Below are positions 18,393 through 28,113 of a DNA stretch of 64,000 nt, in pieces. The notes below the pieces were generated by a model. It was given only the letters and a program-made list of their open reading frames with translations. It was not told the origin of the DNA and made no database searches. The first letter of the stretch is position 1. Each line of letters begins with the position of its first letter. This stretch comes from Hymenobacter chitinivorans DSM 11115 (GTDB lineage: Bacteria > Bacteroidota > Bacteroidia > Cytophagales > Hymenobacteraceae): contig NZ_PGFA01000003.1 in assembly GCF_002797555.1 (NCBI RefSeq), forward strand, positions 496,001 to 560,000, in the 5' to 3' direction. The translations under genes and the position numbers were made by a program.

Positions 18393-18812
18393 TTACGCCC
18401 GGCGCTGCCGCCCCTGCAGGGCCCCGGTCGACCACAGGGCCGTGCCGATGAGCACGGGCTGGAAGAAGAGGCGGCCGAGGCGCTTGGCGTCGGTGTCGAG
18501 GCCGAAGGCGGAAATATGGTGGGTGTACTGGTGCACGTTGCCGGGAAATACGGCCGCGTAGAACAGTCCTAGCCCTAGGCCCATTTCCCGGCGGCGGCGC
18601 TGCCAGAGCAGCAGGGCCAGCCCCAGGCCGATTTCGACCACGCCCGACTGCAGCACCACCGTGTCCTTGTCGAGCGGCACGAAATCGGGGACCTGGGCCT
18701 GAAACTCGCGGCGGGCCACGGTGAGGTGGCTCAGGCCGGCTACGATCATAAAGGCGCCCAGGCCGAGGCGGGCCACGTTCTGGGCAGTAGTGGTGGAAGG
18801 CTGAGAAGTCAT
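18393..18812 (-). CDS. DoxX-like membrane protein
   Basis: A 139-residue protein with four hydrophobic segments. The DoxX-type opening (LGLGAFMIVAGLSHLTVARREF) is followed by VVLQSGVVEIGLGLALLLW and LGLFYAAVFPGNVHQYTHHISAFGLDTDAKRLGRLFFQPV. DoxX family proteins are inner-membrane proteins linked in some bacteria to quinone or sulfur chemistry and redox stress. Function here cannot be inferred. It reads alone and converges on the third lipocalin-like gene. Confidence 0.8.
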   Translation of the reverse strand: MTSQPSTTTAQNVARLGLGAFMIVAGLSHLTVARREFQAQVPDFVPLDKDTVVLQSGVVEIGLGLALLLWQRRRREMGLGLGLFYAAVFPGNVHQYTHHISAFGLDTDAKRLGRLFFQPVLIGTALWSTGALQGRQRRA

Positions 18813-18879
18813 GAGCTTTGAGCTGAGAGTGGAGGCGTGCTGCTCAGCTATACGGGGCGCCGGTAGTAAGAGTCGGTTC

Positions 18880-19915
18880 TTAGCGACTTGCCCACTCTAC
18901 TTTGCCAACGCAGCTGTTATCAAGCAGCAGGCACGCTGCTTCGTTTTCCTTATAAGGAAAAACCCGGTGAACCGCCGGATTGGGAACCGAGGAAGGAAAG
19001 CTGTATTGCCCGTCCTGGGCGGCAATGCGCGGCACCGAAACCAGCGGCAGCTTTTCGGGAGCCGGAATGACGGCGCTGCCCGCACTGCCCATCATGTGGG
19101 CCAGGGAAGCCAGCACATGATACTGCCCGTCCTGCTTCCAGACTAAAGTGCCACACGTGGCGTCGGCGTAGTGCGTCCGGTGGGTTTGCTTGTCGTAGAA
19201 ATACAGGAACCCCAAATTCCCCGCTGCATTCCATTGAGCAAACGAAACGCTCGTCCTCGAAAAGCTTCGGCTGTTTGGCAAAAGGCAAGGCTGGCTTAGC
19301 CGTGTGCCGAGCATGTTGAATCGTGTCGTAAGCGTAGGCTTGCTTAGTGCGCCAGCCAATGAGCTGGTCGTTGGAAATCCAGTGCTGCTCGAAACGCTGG
19401 GTGTTAAAGCTGCTGCTCCAGCAGCTCATTGCGGCGCAAATCCTGCAGCCGGTAACACGCAAACTTGCCGGGCGCAACCAGGACCACCAGGCAGTGCCGG
19501 TAGATAACGGAATAAGAGGCCGGGTATTCTGCGCCGCCAAACGGGTTGGTTAATCGGACGGTTTGGCGCTGCGACAACAACGGCTGCTCCGCCAGATGCA
19601 CTTCGAACTGAGGTTGTTTTTGGCAGGTAACGGTTCCGCTGTACACACTGCCCCGGTAGATAACTGGCGGCGCCAACAGCGTGTCGCCACGGCGCCCGCG
19701 CTGCTTAAAGACACGCAGCAGCTCGTCGTAGCCGACCGTAGTGTACACGGGCGTGGAGCCGAACCGGCCTGGGGGTGGCCATAGCAGGGCAAGCCGAGCA
19801 CTACCCCCATCGGAAGGGTAGCGAGGGCATTTTCAGGTGTTTCTACGGGATGCAGGTAATAGTACCTGCAAGTGTAATTCAGGGGTTTATACGCTGAAAC
19901 CCGGGGGGCGCGCAC
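18880..19915 (-). pseudogene. Frameshifted gene of unknown family
   Basis: No single frame covers this region, but protein-like stretches join end to end across three frame changes. They are: ...ALATLPMGVVLGLPCYGHP (to about 19775), then GRFGSTPVYTTVGYDELLRVF through YRLQDLRRNELLEQ (to about 19410), then FNTQRFEQHWISNDQLIGW to KQPKLFEDERF (to about 19250), then VSFAQWNAAGNLGFLYFYDKQ to the stop at 18880. The first change falls at a run of five G (19771-19775); adding one base gives GHPPGRFG. About 345 codons are covered. The start is uncertain (GTG near 19915 is possible). I do not recognise the family. Either it is decaying or the assembly has indels here. Confidence 0.65.
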
Positions 19916-20010
19916 TGTTCCTTTGTGTCATTCAGCAGCACGCCGGTTCGCGGCTGGTCAGCTACTGAGTGAGGTATTGCTTACATAATTCACCTTTTAA
20001 TTATTTCACC

Positions 20011-20676
20011 ATGATTGACGCCGTTGTAGACGTTTCGCACTACCAATCGACCATTGATTTTGCCACTGTAGCCAGTAGCGGAATTCTGGGTCTGATTCAC
20101 AAAGCCACCGAGGGCCTTACCGATGTGGACCCCCTGTACGCCAGCCGCAAGCCATTGGCCTTGGGCGTTGGCTTGCTATGGGGCGCCTATCATCTGGGGC
20201 ATAACGAGGATGGCACGGCCCAGGCCAACCATTTTCTGAGCACGGTGCAGCCCGGCCCTACCGATTTGCTGGTGCTGGACTTTGAAGACACCGGAGCAGG
20301 GGCCAGCATGGGGCTGCAGCAGGCCGAAGACTTCGTAAAGCAAGTGTATCAGGCTACCGGCCGTTATCCGGGCTTGTATGCCACCAACGGCTACTTGTTG
20401 CAAAACGATGCCCAGAACAGTTCTATTCTGCAGCAATGCTGGCTGTGGATAACCGACTGGGCCGCCGTAGCCGAGCCAGTTCACCCGCCCCAGTGGAACA
20501 CCTGGACGCTCTGGCAACACACCAATGGCCAAACAGGATTGCCCCCCTTCGCCGTCGATGGCATCGGCCCCTGCGACCGTGACAATTTCAACGGCTCGGC
20601 CGATAACTTGCGGCGGCTGTGGGGCGCAGTCCCGGCTAGCTCCGAACCGGCTCCTGCGCTGGCCGTGCAAGGGTAG
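20011..20676 (+). CDS. GH25 muramidase-like protein (copy 1)
   Basis: A 221-residue GH25 domain. ATG 20011 begins the domain (MIDAVVDVSHYQSTIDF), and the track start at 19969 adds only unrelated residues. Catalytic features include the N-terminal Asp in DVSHYQ, the HKATEGLTDVDPLY segment, and DLLVLDFED near residue 90, which carries the DxE pair. It closes with CDRDNFNGSADNLRRLWG, the characteristic GH25 end. GH25 enzymes cleave the beta-1,4 bond of peptidoglycan. No signal peptide is present, which is odd for a lysozyme acting on exported wall. A second copy lies at 28114. Confidence 0.88.
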   Translation: MIDAVVDVSHYQSTIDFATVASSGILGLIHKATEGLTDVDPLYASRKPLALGVGLLWGAYHLGHNEDGTAQANHFLSTVQPGPTDLLVLDFEDTGAGASMGLQQAEDFVKQVYQATGRYPGLYATNGYLLQNDAQNSSILQQCWLWITDWAAVAEPVHPPQWNTWTLWQHTNGQTGLPPFAVDGIGPCDRDNFNGSADNLRRLWGAVPASSEPAPALAVQG

Positions 20677-20695
20677 TTACGTTTAATTCAGTAGA

Positions 20696-20744
20696 AAACG
20701 CAACAAGCGAAGCGCTATGGTAAAGCGCTTCGCTTGTTGCGTTT
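20696..20744. terminator. Long perfect hairpin, bidirectional terminator
   Basis: Two perfect 21-bp arms (20696-20716 and 20724-20744, beginning AAACGCAACAAGC) surround a 7-nt loop, with A- and T-runs at the base. It lies between the convergent GH25 and polA genes, 8 bp from the polA stop. Confidence 0.85.
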
Positions 20745-20752
20745 CGGGTGTG

Positions 20753-23620
20753 TTAGTGGGCCTGCAGCCAGTTCTGACCGGTGCCCACTTCCACTTCCAT
20801 CGGTACGCTCAGGGGCAGGGCCCCAATCATCAGCTCCTTGATGCGCGGAATGATGTAGTCGACTTCCTGCTTGGGCGCGTCAAAAACCAATTCGTCGTGC
20901 ACCTGCAGAATCATCTTGGTGCCCAGGTTTTCCTTGTCCAGCCACTCGTGGATGCGGATCATGGCAATCTTGATGATGTCGGCGGCGGTGCCCTGAATCG
21001 GGGCGTTGATGGCGTTGCGCTCGGTGAAGCCCCGCAGCGTGGCGTTGCGGGAATTAATGTCGCGCAGGTAGCGGCGGCGGCCCAGCAGGGTTTCGGCGTA
21101 TTCCAGCTCCCGGGCCTTGTTGATGCTGGCGTCCATGAACTGCTTCACGGCCGGAAACTCCTCGAAATAGGCGTCGATGATTTCCACGGCTTCCTTGCGG
21201 CCCACGCCCAGGCGCTGGGCCAGGCCGAAGGCCGAAATGCCGTAGATGATGCCGAAGTTGACCATTTTAGCCTTGCGGCGCATTTCCGAGTCCACGGCTT
21301 CCAGCGGCACTTTAAACACCTTGCTGGCCGTGCTGCTGTGAATGTCGATACCCTGCCGGAAAGCCTCAATCATGGTGGCGTCCTTCGAGAAGTCGGCCAT
21401 GATGCGCAGCTCAATCTGGGAGTAGTCGGCCGCCACCAGGATATGGTCGGCGTCGCGTGGGACGAAGGCCTTGCGGATTTCCCGGCCTTTCTCGGTCCGA
21501 ATCGGAATGTTCTGCAGGTTGGGGTTGGTGCTGCTCAGGCGGCCGGTGGCGGTTACGGCCTGGTTGAAGCTGGTGTGCACCCGGCCGTCGGCCTCACACA
21601 CGAGTTGGGGCAGGGCCTCGACGTAGGTGCTGCGGAGCTTGGTGAGCTGGCGGTGCTCCAGAATCAGGGCGGCGACGGGGTTTTCGGTGGCCAGCACGCT
21701 GAGCACTTCCTCGCCCGTGGCGTACTGCCCGGTCTTGGTTTTCTTGATTTTGCCACCCCCGAGCTGGAGCTTGTCGAACAGGATTTCGCCGAGCTGCTTG
21801 GGAGAGCCAATGTTGAATTCCTGCCCGGCTGCCGCGAAAATCTGCTTTTCAATGTCGGTAATGTAGCCCTGCAGCTGGGCCGAGTATTCGCCCATGGCGC
21901 TGGAGTCAATCCGGACGCCCTCGTACTCGACGTCGGCCAGCACCGGCACCAGCGGGTTTTCCACTTCGTTGAGCAGCTTGAGCAGGCCTAAGGCTTCGAG
22001 CTTGGGCTCAAAGACGTGCTTGAGCTGCAACGTCACGTCGGCATCTTCGCAGGCGTAGTCCGAAACCTGCGCGGGCGGCAGGTCGGCCATGGTTTTCTGC
22101 TTTTTGCCTTTGGGCCCAATCAGCTCCAGAATCGATACCGGCGTGTAATGCAGGTAGGTTTCGGCCAGCACGTCCATGTTGTGGCGCATGTCGGGCTCCA
22201 GCAGGTAGTGGGCCAGCATGGTGTCGAACAGGGGCCCACCGATGCGGATGCCGTAATGCTTGAGAATGGTCAGATCGTACTTGATGTTCTGCCCAATCTT
22301 GGTAATACCCTCGTGCTCCAGAAACGGCCGGAACTCGTCGACCAGGGCCTGGGCGGCCTCGTCGTCGTCGTGGGGCACGGGCACGTAGTAGGCCTCGCCG
22401 GGCAGCCAGCAGAAGGAGAGGCCCACCAGGCGGGAGGTCATCGTGTCGAGGCCGGTGGTTTCGGTGTCGAAGCTGACTTCCTTCTGCTGCAGCAAGAACT
22501 TGAGCAAGTCCTGGCGCAGGGCGGGCGTATCAATCAGGTGGTAATTGTGGGGCACTTCGGCCAAAGTGCGGCGGGTGGTGGGCAGCGCGTCGGCTTCGTC
22601 GTCCTCAATAAACTCGGTAATGCCCGCCGGGGGCGCAAACAGGGAAGCCTGGTGGCCGGCTCCGGTCGGAATCATGCTTTTCTTGCCCTTGGCCGGGCTA
22701 ATCGGCGTGGCCGAAGTGCGGGCGGGGCCGGTTTTGAGCACCCGGGCCGCCAGCTGCCGAAACTCCAGCTCGTCGAACAACGCGGTGAGCTTCTCCTCGT
22801 CGGGCACGGAGCAGCACAGCTCCTCGGGCTCGAAGGGAATGGGCACGTTGACGTGAATCGTGGCCAGCTCCTTGCTCAGCAGGCCCTGCTCGGCGAAGTT
22901 GCGCACGTTTTCCTGCTGCTTGCCCTTGAGCTGGTCCACGTTGGCAATCAGGTTTTCGACCGAGCCGTACTGCTTAATCAGCGCCTTGGCCGTCTTCTCG
23001 CCGATGCCGGGAATGCCGGGAATGTTGTCGGAGGCGTCGCCCTGCAGCCCCAGAATGTCGGTGACCTGCTCGACCCGGTCAATTTCGAAGCGCTGCAGCA
23101 CGTGGGCCAAATCCAGCACCTCGGCCGAGTTGCCCATAAACGCCGGCCGGTAAATCTTGATTTTCTCGGTGACGAGCTGGCAGTAGTCCTTGTCGGGCGT
23201 CATCATGTACACCTCCTCGAAGCCGTGCTCCTCGGCCCGCTGGGCCAGGGTGCCGATGACGTCGTCGGCTTCAAAGCCATCCATAATCAGGATTGGGATG
23301 TTGAAGGCTTCGATAATCTTTTTGATGTAGGGAATTGCCGTGCCGATGTCCTCGGGCATGGCCTGGCGCTGGGCCTTGTACTCGGCAAACTGCTCGTGAC
23401 GAAAGGTCTTCTTGGCCGCGTCGAAGGCCACGCCGATGTGGGTGGGCTTTTCCTTTTGCAGCACTTCCACCAGCGTGTTGGTAAAGCCCAGCACGGCGCC
23501 GGTGTTCATGCCCTTGGAGTTGATGCGCGGGTTTTTGCTGAAGGCAAAGTGGGCCCGGTAAATCAGGGCAAAGGCGTCGAGCAGGAAGAGCTTTTTGCGG
23601 GGTTGGGTGGCGTCGGTCAT
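20753..23620 (-). CDS. polA: DNA polymerase I
   Basis: A 955-residue protein. ATG 23620 (MTDATQPRKKLFLLDAFALI) is preferred to the upstream in-frame codon at 23641. All three domains are present. The 5' nuclease spans about 10-300 (LFLLDAFALIYRAHFAF, DGFEADDVIGTLA). The 3'-5' exonuclease spans about 365-560, with acidic residues in FDTETTGLD and YACEDADVTLQL, so proofreading looks intact. The polymerase holds motif A DYSQIELRIMADFS (near 727), motif B RRKAKMVNFGIIYGISAFG and motif C LQVHDELVFD. It fills gaps and removes RNA primers. A near-consensus -7 box (TACCTTCG) lies just upstream. Confidence 0.97.
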   Translation of the reverse strand: MTDATQPRKKLFLLDAFALIYRAHFAFSKNPRINSKGMNTGAVLGFTNTLVEVLQKEKPTHIGVAFDAAKKTFRHEQFAEYKAQRQAMPEDIGTAIPYIKKIIEAFNIPILIMDGFEADDVIGTLAQRAEEHGFEEVYMMTPDKDYCQLVTEKIKIYRPAFMGNSAEVLDLAHVLQRFEIDRVEQVTDILGLQGDASDNIPGIPGIGEKTAKALIKQYGSVENLIANVDQLKGKQQENVRNFAEQGLLSKELATIHVNVPIPFEPEELCCSVPDEEKLTALFDELEFRQLAARVLKTGPARTSATPISPAKGKKSMIPTGAGHQASLFAPPAGITEFIEDDEADALPTTRRTLAEVPHNYHLIDTPALRQDLLKFLLQQKEVSFDTETTGLDTMTSRLVGLSFCWLPGEAYYVPVPHDDDEAAQALVDEFRPFLEHEGITKIGQNIKYDLTILKHYGIRIGGPLFDTMLAHYLLEPDMRHNMDVLAETYLHYTPVSILELIGPKGKKQKTMADLPPAQVSDYACEDADVTLQLKHVFEPKLEALGLLKLLNEVENPLVPVLADVEYEGVRIDSSAMGEYSAQLQGYITDIEKQIFAAAGQEFNIGSPKQLGEILFDKLQLGGGKIKKTKTGQYATGEEVLSVLATENPVAALILEHRQLTKLRSTYVEALPQLVCEADGRVHTSFNQAVTATGRLSSTNPNLQNIPIRTEKGREIRKAFVPRDADHILVAADYSQIELRIMADFSKDATMIEAFRQGIDIHSSTASKVFKVPLEAVDSEMRRKAKMVNFGIIYGISAFGLAQRLGVGRKEAVEIIDAYFEEFPAVKQFMDASINKARELEYAETLLGRRRYLRDINSRNATLRGFTERNAINAPIQGTAADIIKIAMIRIHEWLDKENLGTKMILQVHDELVFDAPKQEVDYIIPRIKELMIGALPLSVPMEVEVGTGQNWLQAH

Positions 23621-23702
23621 AGTGAGGGCGAAGGTACGCAACGAGCGGGCGTTACGAGCGGCAAATAGTGGTTAGCTTTGATGGTTAGACTAACCAACAG
23701 GA

Positions 23703-25134
23703 ATGAAAAGATTCATACGCATCACTGCTTTATTGGTAACAGGCCTCAGCTATTATCTCCCCGCGCCGGCCCAAACGCTGGACCCCAGCTTTGCCGCCGT
23801 GGAGCTGGAAAAGACCGGCATAATCGAGGATGCCCTGCTGCAAGCCGATGGCAAGTACGTGGTAGGCGGCACCTTTACGCGCCTCAACGGCACGGCGGCT
23901 AAGGGGCTGGCCCGCCTCAACGCCAACGGCACCCTGGACGCCACTTTCCGCACTACCGGAGCTGATGCGGAAGTAACCCAGGTTACGCTGCAGGACAATG
24001 GCCGTATCGTGGTGGGCGGTAATTTCACTACCGTGGATGGCCGCAGCTCCGCGCTGGTGGCCGGGCTGCTGGCGGATGGCAGCGCGGATGCTTCCTTCAC
24101 AACCACGGCCAGCTATACCACTTCCACCTCCTCTACTCCGGTTCTGAGCCTGGCGCCGCTGCCCGACGGCAGCCTGCTGGTGGGGGCAGCGCGGCTACGT
24201 TCAACGGTATTACGGGGATATTGCACCGGCTCTCGGCGGCGGGCGTCGCCGATGCGGCCTACAACACGGCCCTGGCCGGCGGACCCACTTTTCCCGGCAC
24301 CGCTCCTATAGTGTACAGCATTGCGGCTCTGGCCGATGGCAAACATTACGTGTCGGGTTATTTCAGCCAGTTTGGGGCTCGGCGGCTTCGGGCGTGGCGC
24401 GGCTCACTGCCAACGGCACCCGCGACAATTCGTTTGTAGCCGCCCTGACCGAAAACCTGGTGCCCAGAATTCTGCCCCTGCCGACGGGGCAGCTGCTGGT
24501 GGGCAGCGTCCGGCTGAACGGGCAGTTTGGGAGCCTAGCCCGCCTGACGGCCACCGGGGCCCTGGACCCAACCTTTACGACGGGCCTGGCCAGCTATGGG
24601 CTTAGCGAAATGCGGCAACTGGCCAACGGGCGAATCCTGGTAGCGGGCAGCACCATCGGCACCAGTGGCAACTCGGGTGGGCCGCTGGCCTTGCTCAATG
24701 CCAATGGCGGCTTCAATACCTCGTTCAACAGCGCCGGCGTCTTCTCACCCGCGGATGCCTTCATCAGCAGCCTGGTAGTGCAGCCCGACGGCGCTTTCCT
24801 GGTTGCCGGCCAATTCACCCACGTCGGCGGAGTGGCGCGGGCCGGCCTGGCCCGCCTCACGGCGCCCGGCGTGCTGGCCGTAGGCCGCCAGCAAAGCTCG
24901 GCCCGCACCGAAGTCTGGCCTAACCCGGTGCACGACAAGCTCACGTTAAGCCTAGACCTGGCCGCCCAGCCCCGGCAGCTCACGCTCATCGATGCGCTGG
25001 GCAAAACCGTGCTGCGCCAGCCCGCTGCCACTGGCATTGTAACCGTGCCGCTGCTCCACCTGCCCGCCGGCGTGTACGTGCTGCGCGTGGAGTACGCCGA
25101 CGGCCCCGTGACGCGCCGCGTGGTAGTCGAGTGA
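23703..25134 (+). pseudogene. Delta-60 repeat T9SS protein broken by two frameshifts
   Basis: The product starts with a signal peptide (ITALLVTGLSYYLPAPAQ), runs through delta-60 repeats (LQADGKYVVGGTFTRLNG; LQDNGRIVVGGNFTTVDG) and ends in a type A T9SS domain (VWPNPVHDKLTLSL to RRVVVE). Two single-base shifts break it. Adding one G to the five-G run at 24182-24186 gives LLVGGSAATFNGITG. Adding one G to the four-G run at 24374-24377 gives FSQFGGSAASGVARL. With both repaired, one frame of about 477 codons results. A -7 box TAGCTTTG lies at 23673-23680. It is a shorter paralogue of the intact gene at 25298. Confidence 0.85.
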
Positions 25135-25297
25135 GCCCGAAGTTAGTTTCAGCGTAACGCTCGGGCGCTGCCCGGCCAGCTCACCGCTGCCCGGACCCAC
25201 AAACGGAAAAGCCCCTATTTTATCTGCCGGGGCCGGTTCCTAACTTGCTGCCAGTCGCCGGAAATATATCAATCAAAGGTTCTTTAACGTTTTTACA

Positions 25298-27808
25298 ATG
25301 TCCCATAAACTACTCGTTGTCTTTCTGCTACTGCTGGCGGCCCATTTCGAAACCCGGGCCCAGAGCGTAGACCCCACTTTTGCGCCCGTCACTACCTATG
25401 CCACGGGCGCCGTGACGGCCATGGCCCTGCAAGCCGACGGCAAATACATAGTAAGCGGCAATTTCAACCGGGTTAACGGTGCAGCCGCCTCGACGCTGGT
25501 GCGCCTCAATGCCGACGGCTCGTTCGACCAAGGCTTTGCCGCTAACGTCCGGACCCGCTCGGCTTTCGCGACGGTGACGGTTCTGCCCAGTGGGCACCTG
25601 CTCGTGACGACGGCCAGCGGCGTGGTTTCGCTTAATGGGCAAAATTATAACTCCCCGGTGAAGCTCAACGCCGACGGGACGGTGGCCAGCAGCTTCAGCG
25701 TCGGCAGCGGGGCCCAGGGCAGCATCCGGGCCCTAACGGTGCAGCCCGATGGCAAAGTGCTGCTGGCGGGTCCGTTCACGACCTTCAACGGCAGTCCGGC
25801 CCCGGGCCTGGTGCGCCTCAACCCCGACGGCAGCGTCGACCAGGCTTTTTCGACAGCGCTGGGCACGGGTTTCAACAACGAGATATTCGCCATAGCCTTG
25901 GAGTCGACGGGGAATATTCTGGTGGCTGGCACATTCTCCAATTTCAACAACACGGGCCGCCGGGCCCTGTTGCGGCTGCGGCCCTCGGGGGCCCTGGATA
26001 CGAGCTACAACCCACTGGTGACCAACGCCAATGCCACGGCCGCCGGCGTCGCCATCGACCCTACTACGGACCAGGCAGTGGTGTACGGCCTGGTTGGGGC
26101 ACCGGAGTTGATCCGCCTGAATACGGACGGCAGCCAGGACGGGTCGTTCGTGGCCGCGTTGCCGTCGTATTGCGTGGGCTTCACGTTCTTTAATAACCGG
26201 AAGCTGCTCGTCGACGACTTTGGCCGGGTAATACTGGCCCGCAACTGCGTAACGGGGTCCAGCACGGGAGTGGGCAGCCAGTACGTGACCCGCTACTTGG
26301 CCTCGGGGGCGGTGGACCCGCAATTTTCGGCGGCGGGCCAGCCCAATAACACAGTGAATGCCATTGTGCGCCACCCCAACGGGCAGGTGCTGCTGGGCGG
26401 CTATTTCACGCAATACGGCTCAATGACGGAAACCCCGATAGTGCGGCTAACTGACCAGGGCCCGGTAGATGCCACCTTCCGTCCGGTACTGGACGCCTCG
26501 GGGTCCGTGCAGCGCATCGTGCGGCAGGCGGATGGCAAGCTGGTTGCGGCTGGTTTTTTCCGGGAAATAAACGGGCTGGCGGCCTGGAATGTGGCCCGGC
26601 TGAATGCCGACGGCACCCTCGACGCCAGCTTTAGCCGGCCCACCATCGACGGGGCCGTGCAAACCCTGGCCCTGCAGCCCGATGGTAAGATTTTGCTGGG
26701 TGGTAACTTCTCGACGGTGGCCGGGGTGGCTACCAACAGCCTGGTTCGCCTGCTGCCCAGCGGCACCGTCGACCCCAGCTTTACCAGTCCCGTTGCCGTG
26801 CGCGCCGGCGTGGCCGCGCTGGCTCTGCAGCCCGATGGCGCCATCTTGGTAGGAGGCAGCGGGATGCTGACCATCAACGGCCGCTCGGCCTACCTGCACC
26901 GGCTGCTACCCAACGGGCAACCCGATTTGGCTTACGCGCAAAACGTGGGCACCGGCCCCAGCGGCTCGGTGCAGGATATTGCCCTGCTGCCCGACGGCCG
27001 ACATTACGTGGCCGGCTTTTTCACCCGCACCAATGGCGTATTTGCCGAATCGGTAGTGCGGCTGCTGCCCACTGGTGAGCTGGACCCCGGCTTCCAGTTG
27101 CCCGCCTCGCTGCCCACACTGCGCACGATACTCAAAGTGCTGCCCGTCGATAATAACCAAGTGCTCTTGGCCGGCTCCTTTAGCGGTTACAGTGCCTTTG
27201 CCCGCCCCAATCTGGTGCGCCTCAATGCCGATGGCACCGTGGACCCAACCCTGAATGCTGCCTTATCAGGCAGCCAGGTATCGGCACTGTACCAGCAGCC
27301 CGACGGCAAAATCATCGTCGGGACCATTAGCAACCAGTTCGTGGCCGGCGTCAGTCAGGGCGTGCTTTTCCGCCTGACCGCCGACGGGGCGCTGGACAAC
27401 AGCTTTATAGCCGGTCCCAGCCAGATAGATGCCTCCGTGGCTGCCCTGGTGGTGCAGCCCGATGGGAAGCTGGTAATCGGGGGCACATTTGGCCAAGTAT
27501 ACGGGCAGGCGCGCCCGGCTATTGCCCGGATTATTGCGCCCAACGTGCTGGCCGTGGCCAACAAGCAACGCGAAGTCCGCACCGAGGCCTGGCCCGTGCC
27601 GGCCCACTCCAAGCTGCACCTGCGCCTGGATGCTACAGCCCGGCCCGAGTCGGTAGAGGTGCTCGATAATCTGGGCCGGGTGGTGCTCACCCAACCTGCT
27701 TCCAAGGCCGAGCTAAGCTTGCCCGTGCACCACCTGCGGGCGGGGCAGTACCTGCTGCGGGTGAATTACGCCGACGGTCCCGTGACGCGCCGCGTAGTGG
27801 TCGAGTAG
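25298..27808 (+). CDS. Delta-60 repeat (beta-propeller-like) T9SS-secreted protein
   Basis: An 836-residue secreted protein: signal peptide (FLLLLAAHFETRAQS), about a dozen delta-60 repeats of roughly 50-60 residues with the pattern ALQxDGKxxVxGxFxxxNG...LVRLNxDGxxDxxF, then a type A T9SS domain ending DGPVTRRVVVE. The repeats resemble propeller blades and probably form one or two propellers at the cell surface. The last ~20 codons are nearly identical at DNA level to the end of the neighbouring broken gene, indicating recent duplication or conversion. No enzyme domain is seen. A strong terminator follows. Confidence 0.9.
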   Translation: MSHKLLVVFLLLLAAHFETRAQSVDPTFAPVTTYATGAVTAMALQADGKYIVSGNFNRVNGAAASTLVRLNADGSFDQGFAANVRTRSAFATVTVLPSGHLLVTTASGVVSLNGQNYNSPVKLNADGTVASSFSVGSGAQGSIRALTVQPDGKVLLAGPFTTFNGSPAPGLVRLNPDGSVDQAFSTALGTGFNNEIFAIALESTGNILVAGTFSNFNNTGRRALLRLRPSGALDTSYNPLVTNANATAAGVAIDPTTDQAVVYGLVGAPELIRLNTDGSQDGSFVAALPSYCVGFTFFNNRKLLVDDFGRVILARNCVTGSSTGVGSQYVTRYLASGAVDPQFSAAGQPNNTVNAIVRHPNGQVLLGGYFTQYGSMTETPIVRLTDQGPVDATFRPVLDASGSVQRIVRQADGKLVAAGFFREINGLAAWNVARLNADGTLDASFSRPTIDGAVQTLALQPDGKILLGGNFSTVAGVATNSLVRLLPSGTVDPSFTSPVAVRAGVAALALQPDGAILVGGSGMLTINGRSAYLHRLLPNGQPDLAYAQNVGTGPSGSVQDIALLPDGRHYVAGFFTRTNGVFAESVVRLLPTGELDPGFQLPASLPTLRTILKVLPVDNNQVLLAGSFSGYSAFARPNLVRLNADGTVDPTLNAALSGSQVSALYQQPDGKIIVGTISNQFVAGVSQGVLFRLTADGALDNSFIAGPSQIDASVAALVVQPDGKLVIGGTFGQVYGQARPAIARIIAPNVLAVANKQREVRTEAWPVPAHSKLHLRLDATARPESVEVLDNLGRVVLTQPASKAELSLPVHHLRAGQYLLRVNYADGPVTRRVVVE

Positions 27809-27837
27809 GAGCTGGCGTAATCTGAGTTTACGAGTTT

Positions 27838-27872
27838 GCCGCCGCATCATTATTGGTGCGGCGGCTTTTTTT
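27838..27872 (+). terminator. Rho-independent terminator
   Basis: GCCGCCGCA / TGCGGCGGC stem followed by a T7 run, 30 bp after the delta-60 gene stop. The remaining 27873-28113 holds no gene that I can support. Confidence 0.85.
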
Positions 27873-28113
27873 GCTGCGCAACGTCGATGCAGCTCAAGTG
27901 CTGGCGACAGGTGTAGGCCTGCTTGACCACCCGCGGCTCCATTCCGCAAAATGCGCTGGCCGACGCTCCGTAATTTTTTAGCTAAGTTGACAAGGGCAGT
28001 TACCCGGCCGCCGCTCACCGGCGGACTTCGTGCCTGCCCAGTGGGGGCCGGGCCTAGTGTGCCGGTAATACTACTCTGCCCTTAACCATCCAATCCTTGC
28101 TCCTTTCATAATT

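Noticed and set aside
22016..23668. 550-codon plus-strand ORF antisense to polA
   Set aside because: Shadow frame; polA motifs on the minus strand are unambiguous.
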